This document shows positions 20,567 to 31,194 of a stretch of DNA of 64,000 nucleotides, piece after piece. How positions within the stretch are numbered: the first letter of the stretch is position 1; every line of letters starts with the position of its first letter. Source of the stretch: Desulfobulbaceae bacterium (GTDB lineage: Bacteria > Desulfobacterota > Desulfobulbia > Desulfobulbales > Desulfobulbaceae); contig JAFLKR010000044.1 in the NCBI GenBank assembly GCA_019163135.1, positions 1 to 64,000 of the forward strand, written 5' to 3'. The notes beneath the pieces were generated by a model. The model was not told the DNA's origin. It made no database searches and was given only the letters and a program-made list of their open reading frames with translations. A program made the translations under genes and the position numbers.

Positions 20567-20634
20567 CCTTTCGAGGAGCGAAACGAGGAGAAGTCTCTCT
20601 ATTATTCCGAAGATCTCTCGCTACGCTCGAAATG
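20567..20634. repeat. imperfect palindromic REP-like interspersed repeat
   Basis: cctttcgaggagcgaaacgaggagaagtctctc...gatctctcgctacgctcgaaatg; the arms share TTTCGAG..GCG..AGAG in inverted orientation. Confidence 0.55.
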
Positions 20635-20690
20635 AAAAAAAAGGGGTTTTCTCATTTTTTTTTTGCAAATTCGTCATGTTTTTTTGTCCT

Positions 20691-20727
20691 AAAAAAAAAG
20701 CTGGTATGAATGTTCATACCAGCTTTG
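20691..20727 (-). terminator. Rho-independent terminator of the ribosomal superoperon, downstream of rplQ
   Basis: Minus strand reads AAAGCTGGTATGAACATTCATACCAGCTTTTTTTTT: perfect stem plus U tract. Confidence 0.9.
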
Positions 20728-20750
20728 CAATAATCTATTAGGGAATTTGT

Positions 20751-21146
20751 TTATTGTTCTTGAACAGCCAATACGTCCCCTACATTATCTTTATAATCGA
20801 CTAATTCGATAATAGCCATGGGCGCAGCATCACCTAGTCGTTTACCAGTCCGAATGATGCGGGTATACCCACCCTGTCTTTCTGCGTACTGGGTGCTCAA
20901 CTGATTAAAAAGTTTTGCAACAGTATTCTCTGAACGGATATAGGCCATAGCCTGTCGACGTGCATGTAGATCTCCCCGTTTTCCTAGGGTAATCATTTGT
21001 TCTGCCAGACGACGTGCCTCTTTCGCTTTGGGCACGGTGGTTACAATTCGTTCTTGATCAAGCAGAGAGGTAACCATATTCCGCAACATTGCATCACGGT
21101 GCGAAGATGTACGGCCGAGTTTTCGACCAGCTTTTCTATGTCTCAT
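20751..21146 (-). CDS. rplQ: 50S ribosomal protein L17
   Basis: '[29 protein letters not shown]'. Confidence 0.97.
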   Translation of the reverse strand: MRHRKAGRKLGRTSSHRDAMLRNMVTSLLDQERIVTTVPKAKEARRLAEQMITLGKRGDLHARRQAMAYIRSENTVAKLFNQLSTQYAERQGGYTRIIRTGKRLGDAAPMAIIELVDYKDNVGDVLAVQEQ

Positions 21147-21199
21147 GTGCCTATCCTTTCAGCTTTATAAAAAGTTGTCCAATTGATTAATAAATTGGA

Positions 21200-22240
21200 T
21201 TACTCTTCGATTTTTTCTTCACGTTTTTCAGGTGCGACCCATCCGTCATATTTCATACCAAGGGTCAAATTATGTTCTGAGAGAAGCGCTTTTATTTCAT
21301 TAAGTGATTTTCTGCCAAAATTTTTAGTTTTCAACATTTCTGCATCAGTCTTGTTAACGAGTTGTCCTATATATTGAATTTGTGCGTTCTTTAGACAATT
21401 AGCGGATCGCACAGACAACTCAAGGTCTTCAACATTTTTATCAAGAAATGGAGGATAGGCTTTACCATCATCATCACCCTCAGCGCTATCAGGCGCTTTG
21501 GCGATTTCCTCATTAAAATTGATAAAAATTGTCATCTGCTCCTTAAGGATTTTGGCAGCATAGGCAAGTGCATTTTGCGGCTCAATACTCCCATCGGTTT
21601 CAATTTCAATAGTCAGACGATCATAGTCAGTTTGTTGCCCCACCCTGGCTTGACTGACGACATATTGTACTTGAATAATGGGCGAAAAGGCCGCATCGAT
21701 AGGGATTACCCCGATTGCTTGCCCTTCGACTTTATTTTGCTCAGCAGGCACATAGCCTTTACCCCAGAGAACTTCAAATTCGGCCTTAAAGGTAATGTCA
21801 CTTGTGATTGTACAAATAACAAGATCAGGGTTCATTACCTCAACGTAAGCACCACAATTTATATCCCCCGCAAATACCTTTCCAGGTCCAGTTTTTTCGA
21901 TAACAACAGTTCTAGATTCAGGACCGTTGAGTTTCAACCTAACCTGTTTAGTATTAAGGATAATTTCTGCGACATCCTCATGGACACCATCAATAGTAGT
22001 AAATTCATGCAACGCATTATTTAATCGAACCGAAGTAATAGCAGCACCTCGAATCGATGACAACATTATACGTCGTAACGAATTACCAATTGTGGTGGCA
22101 AATCCCCGTTCTAAAGGCTGGCAGATAAATTTACCGTATCGAGCGGTAAGCGTTCCTTCATTTACCTCTAGTTTTTCAGGTGAAATAAGGGTGTGCCAGT
22201 TTTTATAAAAGGGATTATCATCCCGTATTTCCTGTGCCAT
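21200..22240 (-). CDS. rpoA: DNA-directed RNA polymerase subunit alpha
   Basis: 346 aa, 'FICQPLERGFATTIGNSLRRIMLSSIRGAAITSV', C-terminal 'ELSVRSANCLKNAQIQYIGQLV'. Confidence 0.98.
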   Translation of the reverse strand: MAQEIRDDNPFYKNWHTLISPEKLEVNEGTLTARYGKFICQPLERGFATTIGNSLRRIMLSSIRGAAITSVRLNNALHEFTTIDGVHEDVAEIILNTKQVRLKLNGPESRTVVIEKTGPGKVFAGDINCGAYVEVMNPDLVICTITSDITFKAEFEVLWGKGYVPAEQNKVEGQAIGVIPIDAAFSPIIQVQYVVSQARVGQQTDYDRLTIEIETDGSIEPQNALAYAAKILKEQMTIFINFNEEIAKAPDSAEGDDDGKAYPPFLDKNVEDLELSVRSANCLKNAQIQYIGQLVNKTDAEMLKTKNFGRKSLNEIKALLSEHNLTLGMKYDGWVAPEKREEKIEE

Positions 22241-22260
22241 GCAATACCTAACGAAAAGAG

Positions 22261-22890
22261 TTACTTGGAGTACAGCTCAACAATCAACTGTTCCTGAATT
22301 GGCATCGTTATTTCGTCTCGGTTTGGTAACGCTTTAACTACGCATTGAAACTTAGGTTGATCAAGTTCCAGCCAACTCGGTAATCCACGACGTACCGCAC
22401 CTTCCAGATTATCAATAATCACTTCATTTTTATGATTTTTTTCTTTCAAGGTGATTATGTCACTAAGCTTAACCTGATACGATGGTATGTTGACCTTTTT
22501 TCCGTTTACAAGAAACAGGTCATGACGCACCATTTGTCGAGCTTGATCACGCGAGCTTGCAAAACCTGCTCTATACAGGGTGTTGTCAATTCTTCTTTCC
22601 AACATGATAAGAAGGTTCTCGCCAGTTACACCTTTCGCTCTTTCGGCTCGCTCGAAATACCGTCTAAATTGAGCCTCGAGCATACCGTACATCTGTTTAA
22701 CTTTTTGTTTTTCACGGAGTTGTACAGCATAATCGGAAACTTTACGAAAGCGATTTTGTCCGTGTTGTCCGGGAGCAAAAGAACGGCGTTCGAAAGCGCA
22801 TTTATCTGAGTAGCAGCGATCTCCCTTGAGGAACATTTTCAGGTTTTCGCGTCTGCAAAGTCTGCAGGATGCTCCTGTATATCTAGCCAA
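22261..22890 (-). CDS. rpsD: 30S ribosomal protein S4
   Basis: '[36 protein letters not shown]', '[19 protein letters not shown]'. Confidence 0.98.
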   Translation of the reverse strand: MARYTGASCRLCRRENLKMFLKGDRCYSDKCAFERRSFAPGQHGQNRFRKVSDYAVQLREKQKVKQMYGMLEAQFRRYFERAERAKGVTGENLLIMLERRIDNTLYRAGFASSRDQARQMVRHDLFLVNGKKVNIPSYQVKLSDIITLKEKNHKNEVIIDNLEGAVRRGLPSWLELDQPKFQCVVKALPNRDEITMPIQEQLIVELYSK

Positions 22891-22958
22891 CTTATACCTC
22901 CAATAATTGTCCTGGATTCATTTCAAGACATATACAATCGTATACAACAGATTACGGT

Positions 22959-23357
22959 TTAAACTCTTCTTCTTTTGGGTGGCTTACAGCCGTTATGCGG
23001 CAATGGGGTAACATCAATTATGCGGCTTACATCTAAATCAACCGTTGTCAAAGCGCGCAAGGCCGCTTCTCGTCCGGGGCCAGGTCCTTTAACTCTAACT
23101 TCAACCTTTCTCAAACCGTGTTCTTTGGCCTTAGCGACTGCATCGCTCAAAGCATTTTGGGCAGCAAAAGGTGTAGACTTTCTTGAACCTTTGAAACCGA
23201 GAACACCGGCACTTGACCAGGAAAGTGTATTACCCTGTCTGTCCGAAATGGTTATAACCGTATTGTTAAATGTTGAGTATATGTACACTATTCCTTCGGG
23301 AATATTTTTTTTGTCTTTTCGTTTAACTTTTACGTTAGCCTTACCCGCTTTTGCCAT
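22959..23357 (-). CDS. rpsK: 30S ribosomal protein S11
   Basis: '[46 protein letters not shown]'. Confidence 0.98.
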   Translation of the reverse strand: MAKAGKANVKVKRKDKKNIPEGIVYIYSTFNNTVITISDRQGNTLSWSSAGVLGFKGSRKSTPFAAQNALSDAVAKAKEHGLRKVEVRVKGPGPGREAALRALTTVDLDVSRIIDVTPLPHNGCKPPKRRRV

Positions 23358-23402
23358 GTTTGCTCCTAAATACCTTTCGTTATTGAACAGTGCAGTAAGA
23401 AA

Positions 23403-23771
23403 TTATTTTTTTCGAACAGCGGCGGCGCGCCGTGGCCCTTTTCTTGTACGGGCATTAGTTTTGGTCCTTTGCCCTCTACAAGGAAGTCCTCGCCTGTGAC
23501 GACGGCCTCGATAACAGCCGAGATCCATGAGCCGTTTGATATCCATCGAAACTTCACGCCTGCGATCACCCTCGACGACATATTCTGTTTCAATAATGAT
23601 TCTTATTCGATTAACATCATCGCCACTTAAATCATCACTGTTCATCTGATAAGGAAGATCAGCCTTATCGAGAATTTGGCGAGCAGAGGTCAAACCAATA
23701 CCAAATATATATGTGAGCGCGCGATCCATGTGTTTTTTGCGTGGTAAATCCACACCAGCTATTCGTGCCAA
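23403..23771 (-). CDS. rpsM: 30S ribosomal protein S13
   Basis: '[26 protein letters not shown]', '[26 protein letters not shown]'. Confidence 0.98.
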   Translation of the reverse strand: MARIAGVDLPRKKHMDRALTYIFGIGLTSARQILDKADLPYQMNSDDLSGDDVNRIRIIIETEYVVEGDRRREVSMDIKRLMDLGCYRGRRHRRGLPCRGQRTKTNARTRKGPRRAAAVRKK

Positions 23772-23820
23772 GTTCTTACTCCTTAATCTGAATCTTGCTA
23801 AATTTTAAAAGTTACGGGGG

Positions 23821-23934
23821 TTATCCTTGACGCTGTTTGTGCTTTTTGTTGACACAACTAACCCTGATGACACCCTTACGTTTTAAAATTTTACATTCAC
23901 TGCATATCTTCTTAACCGATGAACGTACTTTCAT
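23821..23934 (-). CDS. rpmJ: 50S ribosomal protein L36
   Basis: Read from sequence (too short for the ORF track): [37 protein letters not shown], 37 aa with zinc-binding Cys/His. Confidence 0.96.
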   Translation of the reverse strand: MKVRSSVKKICSECKILKRKGVIRVSCVNKKHKQRQG

Positions 23935-23958
23935 GTCATTCCCCTGACAGTTATATAA

Positions 23959-24195
23959 TTATTTTTTCCCCTTACCGCCTTTAGCACGGAAAGTTACCCT
24001 GCCTCTAGTCAAGTCATAAGGAGACAGTTCAACTGTAACCCGATCACCGGGAAGAATCTTAATGTAATGCATTCGCATCTTACCAGATATATGTGCCAAA
24101 ACCTTGTGCCCATTATCTAACTCAACCTGAAACATGGCATTAGGCAAGGGTTCGACGATAGTACCCTCAACTTCAATGGCATCTTCTTTCGCCAT
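23959..24195 (-). CDS. infA: translation initiation factor IF-1
   Basis: '[67 protein letters not shown]'. Confidence 0.97.
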   Translation of the reverse strand: MAKEDAIEVEGTIVEPLPNAMFQVELDNGHKVLAHISGKMRMHYIKILPGDRVTVELSPYDLTRGRVTFRAKGGKGKK

Positions 24196-24235
24196 ATTAT
24201 TTTTCACTCCCGATCAGCCGAGCAGAAATTTTCAC

Positions 24236-24264
24236 TATATATCGAAAAACGCTCAAATTTTCAA
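24236..24264 (-). promoter_or_regulatory. candidate internal promoter upstream of infA
   Basis: Minus strand TTGAAA (24259-24264), 17-nt spacer, TATATA (24236-24241); TATAGT also possible with a 19-nt spacer. Confidence 0.45.
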
Positions 24265-24324
24265 CATTTTTTAAGACTAGTCTATAAATTATTGTATAGA
24301 GGCGTCTACACCTTGAGACTCACT

Positions 24325-25113
24325 CTACACAACAGGTGAGCGCTCGCTGAGGATAATCGGACCACCCACAGACACTGCGACAGAATGTTCAAAATGGGCC
24401 GAGGGCTGACGATCTGCCGTGACAACGGTCCACTGATCATTTAAAACTTTCACTTTGGCTGACCCCAGATTTACCATGGGCTCAATAGCGAGTACCATGC
24501 CTTCCAGAATCCTTGGCGAGACTTGTCGTTGCACATAATTTGGTACTTCCGGGGCCTCATGGAGACTGGTGCCGATGCCATGCCCGACAAATTGTCGTAC
24601 GACAGAAAAACCAAAATGCTCAGCATAATTTTGGACTGCACGGGAAATATCAGAAATTCTATTCCCGATTTTAACTTGTTCTATTCCTTTTTCAAGGGCA
24701 GCTTTGGTAACTTTAATCAAAAGAGCCACTTGCGGATTTACGTCACCAATGGCAACGGTTATTGCAGCATCTCCATAAAAGCCTTTAAAAAGCGTGCCAA
24801 AATCCAAAGAAATTATGTCGCCTTCCTGTAAAATTTTTTTCTTGGAAGGAATGCCGTGTACCACCTCTTCGTTAACAGAGGCGCAAAGACTAGCAGGATA
24901 CCCTTTATACCCTTTGAAGGCGGGAATCGCTTGATGATCCCTACAGTAATCCTCAGCTAAGCGGTCCAGCCAAAAAGTGGTGATTCCAGGTTTTATTTCC
25001 TGTTCAAGTAAGGTCAGCACCCCAGAAACAATCTGGTTTGCCTGATACATTATTTGAATTTCTTCAGGCGTTTTTACGATTATTGATGCTTTGTTATGCT
25101 CGTCATTATTCAC
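24325..25113 (-). CDS. map: methionine aminopeptidase type I
   Basis: 'GYPASLCASVNEEVVHGIPSKKKILQEGDIISLDFGTLFKGFYGDAAITV', 'FVGHGIGTSLHEAPEVPNY', 'GMVLAIEPMVNLG'. Confidence 0.97.
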   Translation of the reverse strand: MNNDEHNKASIIVKTPEEIQIMYQANQIVSGVLTLLEQEIKPGITTFWLDRLAEDYCRDHQAIPAFKGYKGYPASLCASVNEEVVHGIPSKKKILQEGDIISLDFGTLFKGFYGDAAITVAIGDVNPQVALLIKVTKAALEKGIEQVKIGNRISDISRAVQNYAEHFGFSVVRQFVGHGIGTSLHEAPEVPNYVQRQVSPRILEGMVLAIEPMVNLGSAKVKVLNDQWTVVTADRQPSAHFEHSVAVSVGGPIILSERSPVV

Positions 25114-25120
25114 AAAAACC

Positions 25121-26425
25121 TCAATGCCTGCCGCGTACCCGCCCAGCTTTCATAAATCCGTCATAATTTCTCATGATGAGATGGGACTCTATCTGAGATA
25201 TTGTGTCGATAGCGACGCCTACAACAATCAATAAGGCGGTTCCACCAAAGTAAAAAGGAACATTCAACTTGCTGATGAGGATGGTGGGCATAACACAGAC
25301 AGCACTTAAATAGATAGCTCCGACCACAGTCAGACGAACCAGGGCTTTATCAAGAAATTCAGCGGTTCTTTTCCCGGGCCTGATTCCTGGTATAAACCCC
25401 CCGTTTTTCTTGAGGTTTTCAGCCACATCGTCGGGTTTAAAGGTGACCGCGGTATAAAAGAAACAGAAGAAAACGATCATCGCTGTGAACATTAAATAAT
25501 AGTAAATCGTTCCTGGTGAAAAAGCGGCTGATAGTTGCTGGACCCAATCGATTTTAATAAATGAGCCTATCGTTGCAGGAAACATCATGATAGAAGAAGC
25601 AAAGATGGGCGGTATTACACCGGAGATATTAATTTTTAAAGGTAGGTGAGAGGACTGCCCCCCATAAACTCGTCTCCCTACAACCCGTTTGGCATATTGA
25701 ATAGGGATACGACGTTGTGAGGTTTCGATAAATATGACAAAACCGATGATCAAAAGCATCATGGCGACGATAATAGGGACGAAGATAAGCGCTAATTCAC
25801 CGGATTTGATCAGCGCTATGGTGTTCCCGACGGCTGAAGGCATATTGGCGACAATCCCTGCAAAAATAATCAAGGATATCCCATTGCCAATGCCCCGTTC
25901 AGTCATCTGTTCCCCGAGCCACATAATAAAAGCTGTGCCAGATGTCAGCGTGAGAACGGTCATTAATTTAAATTGGGTGCCAGGGTCGAGAACAATGGCG
26001 ATACCATTCGGACTACTCATTCCTTCTAAACCGGATGCAATGAAAAAACCCTGAATAATAGATAGAACAACGGTACCGTAGCGGGTGTATTGCGTGATTT
26101 TCCTTCTACCGGACTCACCCTCTTTCGAGAGAGCTTCTAATTGGGGCACGACAACGGTGAGTAACTGGATGATAATGGAAGCAGAAATATAGGGCATAAT
26201 ACCCAAGGCAAAAATCGAAAAATTCTCGAGCGCCCCACCCGAGAACATGTTGAACATACCAAACAGGGTACTGGCGTTTTTTTCGAAAAAGGCAGCCAAG
26301 GCTTCTCCGTTGATACCGGGAGTGGGAACCTGCACCCCCATTCGGTAAACAAAAAGCATCAAGAGAGTGAAAATCACTCTCTTGCGTAATTCTGGTATAC
26401 TGGCAGCGCTAACGAGACCGCTCAT
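25121..26425 (-). CDS. secY: preprotein translocase subunit SecY
   Basis: 434 aa multi-TM, 'ELRKRVIFTLLMLFVYRMGVQVPTPGING', 'GIGNGISLIIFAGIVANMPSAV'. Confidence 0.98.
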   Translation of the reverse strand: MSGLVSAASIPELRKRVIFTLLMLFVYRMGVQVPTPGINGEALAAFFEKNASTLFGMFNMFSGGALENFSIFALGIMPYISASIIIQLLTVVVPQLEALSKEGESGRRKITQYTRYGTVVLSIIQGFFIASGLEGMSSPNGIAIVLDPGTQFKLMTVLTLTSGTAFIMWLGEQMTERGIGNGISLIIFAGIVANMPSAVGNTIALIKSGELALIFVPIIVAMMLLIIGFVIFIETSQRRIPIQYAKRVVGRRVYGGQSSHLPLKINISGVIPPIFASSIMMFPATIGSFIKIDWVQQLSAAFSPGTIYYYLMFTAMIVFFCFFYTAVTFKPDDVAENLKKNGGFIPGIRPGKRTAEFLDKALVRLTVVGAIYLSAVCVMPTILISKLNVPFYFGGTALLIVVGVAIDTISQIESHLIMRNYDGFMKAGRVRGRH

Positions 26426-26428
26426 CGT

Positions 26429-26866
26429 TTAGGCCTCAACCGTCCCACCAGCTGCTAGTATTCTGTCTTTGGCACCCTGGCTCACCTTGTCGACTTTAAC
26501 AGTAAGCGCTTTGGTAAGGTCCCCATTAGCAAGTATTTTTACAAGCCCGGTGGTATGAACAACTCCAGCTGTGAGAAGTGCCTGAAGATCCACCAGACTA
26601 CCAGCCTCAAAAGTATTCAAATCATCCAGGGTGACGATATGGTAAATTTTCTTGAAAATGTTGGTGAAACCCCTTTTCGGCAGGCGACGGTGCAGAGGCA
26701 TTTGTCCGCCTTCAAAACCAGGACTGGCGCTATATCCGGATCGGGCACGGGCGCCCTTATGACCCCGGGCAGCTGTTTTACCGCTCCCACTTCCCTGGCC
26801 GCGTCCCACTCTTTTTTTGGGTTTTCTAGCACCGGGGGTTGGAGAAAGATTATTTAATTTAAGCAC
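26429..26866 (-). CDS. rplO: 50S ribosomal protein L15
   Basis: 'MLKLNNLSPTPGARKPKKRVGRGQGSGSGKTAARGHKGARARSGY'. Confidence 0.97.
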   Translation of the reverse strand: MLKLNNLSPTPGARKPKKRVGRGQGSGSGKTAARGHKGARARSGYSASPGFEGGQMPLHRRLPKRGFTNIFKKIYHIVTLDDLNTFEAGSLVDLQALLTAGVVHTTGLVKILANGDLTKALTVKVDKVSQGAKDRILAAGGTVEA

Positions 26867-26869
26867 GGA

Positions 26870-27049
26870 CTATTCCTCCATCCTTATAAGATGTTTGACT
26901 TTATTCAACATTCCGCGAATCTCAGGTGTATCTTTCCTGGAGATGGTTTTATACATTTTAGTGAGACCCAGGCCAACCAGAGTTGCCCTGATAGCCTTTG
27001 GGCTACCGATCCCGCTTTTAACCTGCGTAAAAGTAATGCTTGTATCCAT
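26870..27049 (-). CDS. rpmD: 50S ribosomal protein L30
   Basis: 'MDTSITFTQVKSGIGSPKAIRATLVGLGLTKMYKTISRKDTPEIRGMLNKVKHLIRMEE'; start placed at the internal Met. Confidence 0.93.
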   Translation of the reverse strand: MDTSITFTQVKSGIGSPKAIRATLVGLGLTKMYKTISRKDTPEIRGMLNKVKHLIRMEE

Positions 27050-27078
27050 ATTTATACACCTAATATTTCGAGAAATGT

Positions 27079-27591
27079 TCAAGCTATCATTTCTTCGATT
27101 TTTAAATTTCGAAGTTTTGCTATTTGTTGGGCAGTTCGCAACTTTCGTAATCCATTCATAGTGGCTTTTACCAAATTATGAGGATTGTTGGAACCGAGAC
27201 ATTTGGTGAGAATGTTCTGTATCCCTGCGGCCTCGAGCACGGCCCGCACGGCGCCACCAGCGATAACACCGGTACCATCGGACGCCGGCTTGAGCATGAC
27301 ACTGCCAGACTTGAATTTACCAATGATGTCATGGGGGATGGAGACCGCCGTCAGGGACACCTTCTGCATATCTTTGCGTGCCTGTTCGATACCCTTCCGG
27401 ATGGCTTCGGGAACCTGATTCGCCTTTCCTAATCCATGTCCCACATTTCCTTTGCCATCACCAACGACGACGATCGCGCTGAAACTGAATCGTCTACCGC
27501 CTTTAACAACCTTGGCAACGCGGTTGATAAAAACAATTTTTTCGATGAGCTCTTCCTGAATCCCTTCTTTCGCTCGCTTAAATTCAGCCAA
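27079..27591 (-). CDS. rpsE: 30S ribosomal protein S5
   Basis: '[44 protein letters not shown]'. Confidence 0.98.
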   Translation of the reverse strand: MAEFKRAKEGIQEELIEKIVFINRVAKVVKGGRRFSFSAIVVVGDGKGNVGHGLGKANQVPEAIRKGIEQARKDMQKVSLTAVSIPHDIIGKFKSGSVMLKPASDGTGVIAGGAVRAVLEAAGIQNILTKCLGSNNPHNLVKATMNGLRKLRTAQQIAKLRNLKIEEMIA

Positions 27592-27641
27592 GAAACACCC
27601 CCGTTATTATAAATTTATCAGAAAATAGTATCATAAGAATA

Positions 27642-28007
27642 TTAAAATAGCAGTCCGCCTTCGCGGGCGCCATCTGACAGGGCCTTGATTCGACCATGAT
27701 ACAAATTGCCGCCTCGATCAAAGACTACTTTGCCGATACCTGCGGATTTTGCTTTTTCGGCAATGATAATCCCAACTTTTTTGGCCTGCTCACACTTCCC
27801 ATTCAGATCATTGGAATCGAATTCTTTATCGCCCGTTGACATCGACACCAGTGTTTTGTGGAGGATATCATCGATAATTTGGACGTAAATATGTCGATTA
27901 CTGCGATAGACGCTCATCCTCGGCCGCTCAGCAGTACCAAATATTTTAGTTCGGATTCTTTTAACCCGCTTCTTCCTTGCAGCAACTTTTGAATTAGTTT
28001 TAGCCAT
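27642..28007 (-). CDS. rplR: 50S ribosomal protein L18
   Basis: 'RPRMSVYRSNRHIYVQIIDD', 'VVFDRGGNLYHGRIKALSDGAREGGLLF'. Confidence 0.97.
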   Translation of the reverse strand: MAKTNSKVAARKKRVKRIRTKIFGTAERPRMSVYRSNRHIYVQIIDDILHKTLVSMSTGDKEFDSNDLNGKCEQAKKVGIIIAEKAKSAGIGKVVFDRGGNLYHGRIKALSDGAREGGLLF

Positions 28008-28036
28008 GTTAGAACTCTTGCATCAATACATTGAGG

Positions 28037-28579
28037 TTATTTTTTACCGCCGGCTTTACCAACTTTCCGTACGATATGTTCATTGATGTATCTAATGCCT
28101 TTCCCTTTATAAGGTTCGGGTTTTCGGATATCTCTTATCTTGGCAGCGGTTAACCCTACAAGTTCTTTATCTATTCCTTGAAGAGTAATGGAGTTGTCCT
28201 TATCGACGACCGCTGAGATTCCCGCAGGCAGTGTGAAGGCAACAGCATTAGAGAATCCGACGTTTAAAGTTATTATCGAATCTGCAATGTTAGCGCGGTA
28301 GCCAACCCCTTCAACGACCAGTTTTTTGGTGAATCCCTGATCGACACCCGTAATCATATTGCTAACCAAAGATCTGGTCATACCCCAAAAGGCCATAACC
28401 CGTTTACTTGTCCCCTTAGGGGTACAGAGTAAATCATTGTCTTGTTGCTTAATTTCAATTTCAGGACGAATATCTCTTTCAAGTGCGCCCTTGCTTCCAA
28501 GCACTTTTATATGAGTCCCTTGAATTTCAACCTTGACCCCTTGTGGGATGGTTATCGGTTGTTTTCCTATTCTGGACAT
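28037..28579 (-). CDS. rplF: 50S ribosomal protein L6
   Basis: 'MSRIGKQPITIPQGVKVEI', 'IRKPEPYKGKGIRY'. Confidence 0.98.
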   Translation of the reverse strand: MSRIGKQPITIPQGVKVEIQGTHIKVLGSKGALERDIRPEIEIKQQDNDLLCTPKGTSKRVMAFWGMTRSLVSNMITGVDQGFTKKLVVEGVGYRANIADSIITLNVGFSNAVAFTLPAGISAVVDKDNSITLQGIDKELVGLTAAKIRDIRKPEPYKGKGIRYINEHIVRKVGKAGGKK

Positions 28580-28611
28580 ACGTTTCTCCTTTTAACGACC
28601 ATTGCGCTTGA

Positions 28612-29010
28612 TCACCAAACTTCGCAGAGCAGTTCGCCGCCTATATTCTTCTGACGCGCCTCTCTATCGGATATGACACCTTGGGAGGTAGTGAGTATCG
28701 CGACTCCCAATCCGCTCATTACTTTAGGTATACGATCACTGGGTTTGTACTGTCGGTGTCCTGGTTTACTTCTTTTACGAATACCGCTGATAACCTGTTC
28801 GTTGTTTGACCCGTATTTAAGATCAATTTTTAAGGTACCCTGGGGGCCTTCTTCAATAATATAAAATTCTTGAATGTAACCTTCGGCTTTAAGTACCTTT
28901 GCTACATTGACCTTAAGCTTAGACAGTGGCATTTCAACTGAGCCAAAACGCGCTTTGACAGCATTTCTGATTCTTGTCAGCATATCAGCTAACGGATCAC
29001 TCATAGACAT
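28612..29010 (-). CDS. rpsH: 30S ribosomal protein S8
   Basis: 'MSDPLADMLTRIRNAVKARFGSVEMPLSKLK', 'GLGVAILTTSQGVISDREARQKNIGGELLCEVW'. Confidence 0.98.
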   Translation of the reverse strand: MSMSDPLADMLTRIRNAVKARFGSVEMPLSKLKVNVAKVLKAEGYIQEFYIIEEGPQGTLKIDLKYGSNNEQVISGIRKRSKPGHRQYKPSDRIPKVMSGLGVAILTTSQGVISDREARQKNIGGELLCEVW

Positions 29011-29090
29011 TGATGGGTTCCTCTTATTAAAGACGTCAAATTTGAGATCTGCTTTATTAAAAGCGATAATAATGTTTGTAAGAGCAAGTA

Positions 29091-29276
29091 TTACCAGCTC
29101 GACTTTGTGACGCCGGTAATTTGACCTTGCGATGCTAACTTACGAAAACAGAGCCTACAGATCCCAAATTTTCTATAATAGGCCCGTGCCCTGCCACACA
29201 AAGGGCATCGATTATAAGAACGAACGGCAAATTTTTGTTTGCGACCTGCTTTGGCAATGAGTGATTTTTTTGCCAC
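29091..29276 (-). CDS. rpsN: 30S ribosomal protein S14, type Z (zinc-binding)
   Basis: 61 aa, '[39 protein letters not shown]'. Confidence 0.97.
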   Translation of the reverse strand: MAKKSLIAKAGRKQKFAVRSYNRCPLCGRARAYYRKFGICRLCFRKLASQGQITGVTKSSW

Positions 29277-29328
29277 AGAATCCTCCTAAGAGATCAATTT
29301 GATAAGCAACTTTGGTAAATAAAACAGA

Positions 29329-29874
29329 TTATTTTTTTCTGAAGGGGATTCCAATGGCATCCAGCAAGGCCAGCGCACTCGCATCGGTCTTGGCGGTCGT
29401 GACAATGGTGACATTTAAGCCGCGGATTTGGTCGATTTTATCGTAATCAATCTCAGGAAATATAATATGTTCAGTAATTCCCATGGAAAAATTTCCTCTT
29501 CCGTCAAACCCCTTTGCAGATACACCCCGAAAATCCCGTACCCGTGGCAGCGCGATGTTGATGAGTTTTGAGAGAAAATCATACATCCGATCCTGGCGAA
29601 GGGTTACCCGCGTGCCTATGGGCATGCCTTCGCGCAACTTGAAGCTGGCGATGGACTTTTTTGCACGAGTGACGACTGCTTTTTGCCCGGCGATTAATGT
29701 TAATTCTTGCGAGGCCTTTTCAACTATTTTAGGGTTTTGAACAGCATCACCTAATCCCATATTAAGAACTATCTTTTCAATCTTAGGGATTTCCATAATA
29801 TTGGTAATTCCAAGCGTTTTCTGCAGCTCGGATTTCAGTTCATTTTCATATTGTTCTTTCAAAGTACCCATCAT
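29329..29874 (-). CDS. rplE: 50S ribosomal protein L5
   Basis: '[23 protein letters not shown]', '[26 protein letters not shown]'. Confidence 0.98.
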   Translation of the reverse strand: MMGTLKEQYENELKSELQKTLGITNIMEIPKIEKIVLNMGLGDAVQNPKIVEKASQELTLIAGQKAVVTRAKKSIASFKLREGMPIGTRVTLRQDRMYDFLSKLINIALPRVRDFRGVSAKGFDGRGNFSMGITEHIIFPEIDYDKIDQIRGLNVTIVTTAKTDASALALLDAIGIPFRKK

Positions 29875-29899
29875 CTACTCCGTAAGCAGCCGAATTCGT

Positions 29900-30235
29900 C
29901 TATTTAGATATTTCGATAGTTGCATTGCAACTTTTACAGACTCTTATCTTGGTGCCATCTTCTAATATTTTAGTACCGGATTTAACCGTCTCAGCACAGT
30001 CAGGGCATACGAGCATCACGTTGGAAATGTGGATCCCGGCTTCTCGTTCGATAATTTGTCCGGATTTAGTAGCATCAGTAGCCTTTTGGTGCTTTTTTAT
30101 CATATTGATGCGCTCGACGACCACGCGATCAACATCTTTTTGAATGCTGAGAATCTTACCGACCCGTCCTTTGTCTTTTCCGGCAATAACTTCGACTTTA
30201 TCATTAATACGTAACTTGGTAGTGCCCTGGCGCAT
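29900..30235 (-). CDS. rplX: 50S ribosomal protein L24
   Basis: '[42 protein letters not shown]'. Confidence 0.96.
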   Translation of the reverse strand: MRQGTTKLRINDKVEVIAGKDKGRVGKILSIQKDVDRVVVERINMIKKHQKATDATKSGQIIEREAGIHISNVMLVCPDCAETVKSGTKILEDGTKIRVCKSCNATIEISK

Positions 30236-30276
30236 TTTGGTTTCCTCTATCTCACTTATAAAATAACCCTAAGGGT

Positions 30277-30645
30277 TTATAAAACTTCAGGGGCAAGAGA
30301 AATAATTTTCATAAATCCAAGTGACCTGAGTTCCCGTGCTATAGGTCCGAAAATACGTGTTCCTATAGGTTCGCCATTATTCGCCAACAGGACAGCGGCG
30401 TTTTCATCAAATTTAACCGTGGTGTTTTCGGGCCGGCTGATCTCTTTCACAGTCCGCACAACAACAGCGTTAAGAACATCCCCCTTTTTGACTTTGGCGT
30501 GGGGAATGGCTTCTTTGACGGTGACCACAATGATGTCCCCAATTCGGGCATAGCGTTTCCGGGTTCCACCTAACACTCTGATACAGAGGACTTTTTTTGC
30601 ACCGGAATTATCGGCGACATTTAACATGCTTTCAGTTTGGATCAT
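30277..30645 (-). CDS. rplN: 50S ribosomal protein L14
   Basis: '[46 protein letters not shown]'. Confidence 0.98.
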   Translation of the reverse strand: MIQTESMLNVADNSGAKKVLCIRVLGGTRKRYARIGDIIVVTVKEAIPHAKVKKGDVLNAVVVRTVKEISRPENTTVKFDENAAVLLANNGEPIGTRIFGPIARELRSLGFMKIISLAPEVL

Positions 30646-30708
30646 GACCTCACCCGATTATCTTCTCATTACGTATATAAAAATGGTATCGATTAGCACA
30701 AATCGATA

Positions 30709-30963
30709 TTACGCAGCCCGCTCGATTATATTGCGAACAAGCCACCTTTTATTTTTTGACAAAGGTCGGCACTCTTCGATCAGGACCATGTCGCCGATTT
30801 GACATTGGTTGACCGCGTCGTGTGCCATATATTTGACCTGTTGCCGAATGTATTTGCCGTACCGCTTGTGGGGGATTTTTCGTTCAACCAAGATAACCAC
30901 ACTTTTGTCCATCTTGTTGCTAACTACAAAACCTTGCCGCGTTTTTCTAACATGAGTACTCAT
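30709..30963 (-). CDS. rpsQ: 30S ribosomal protein S17
   Basis: '[69 protein letters not shown]'; the ORF also allows an upstream start at 30981. Confidence 0.95.
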   Translation of the reverse strand: MSTHVRKTRQGFVVSNKMDKSVVILVERKIPHKRYGKYIRQQVKYMAHDAVNQCQIGDMVLIEECRPLSKNKRWLVRNIIERAA

Positions 30964-31002
30964 AGTTCCATCCAATGACAAATTGATAGTCAGTCAAGAA
31001 TA

Positions 31003-31194
31003 TTAATTTTGTTTCTTTTCAGCAAGTATTGTCTGAATTCTTGCGATATCCTTTTTCAACTGAGCCAGTTTTGCTGGATTTTCAAGACGACGAATACCAT
31101 GTTTAAAACGTAGCCTAAAGAGATCTTCTCGGATATTATCGCTTTTTTTGAGCAAGTCTTCAGCAGTAAAGCTTCTTAATTCTTTAGCTTTCAT
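31003..31194 (-). CDS. rpmC: 50S ribosomal protein L29
   Basis: '[61 protein letters not shown]'. Confidence 0.96.
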   Translation of the reverse strand: MKAKELRSFTAEDLLKKSDNIREDLFRLRFKHGIRRLENPAKLAQLKKDIARIQTILAEKKQN

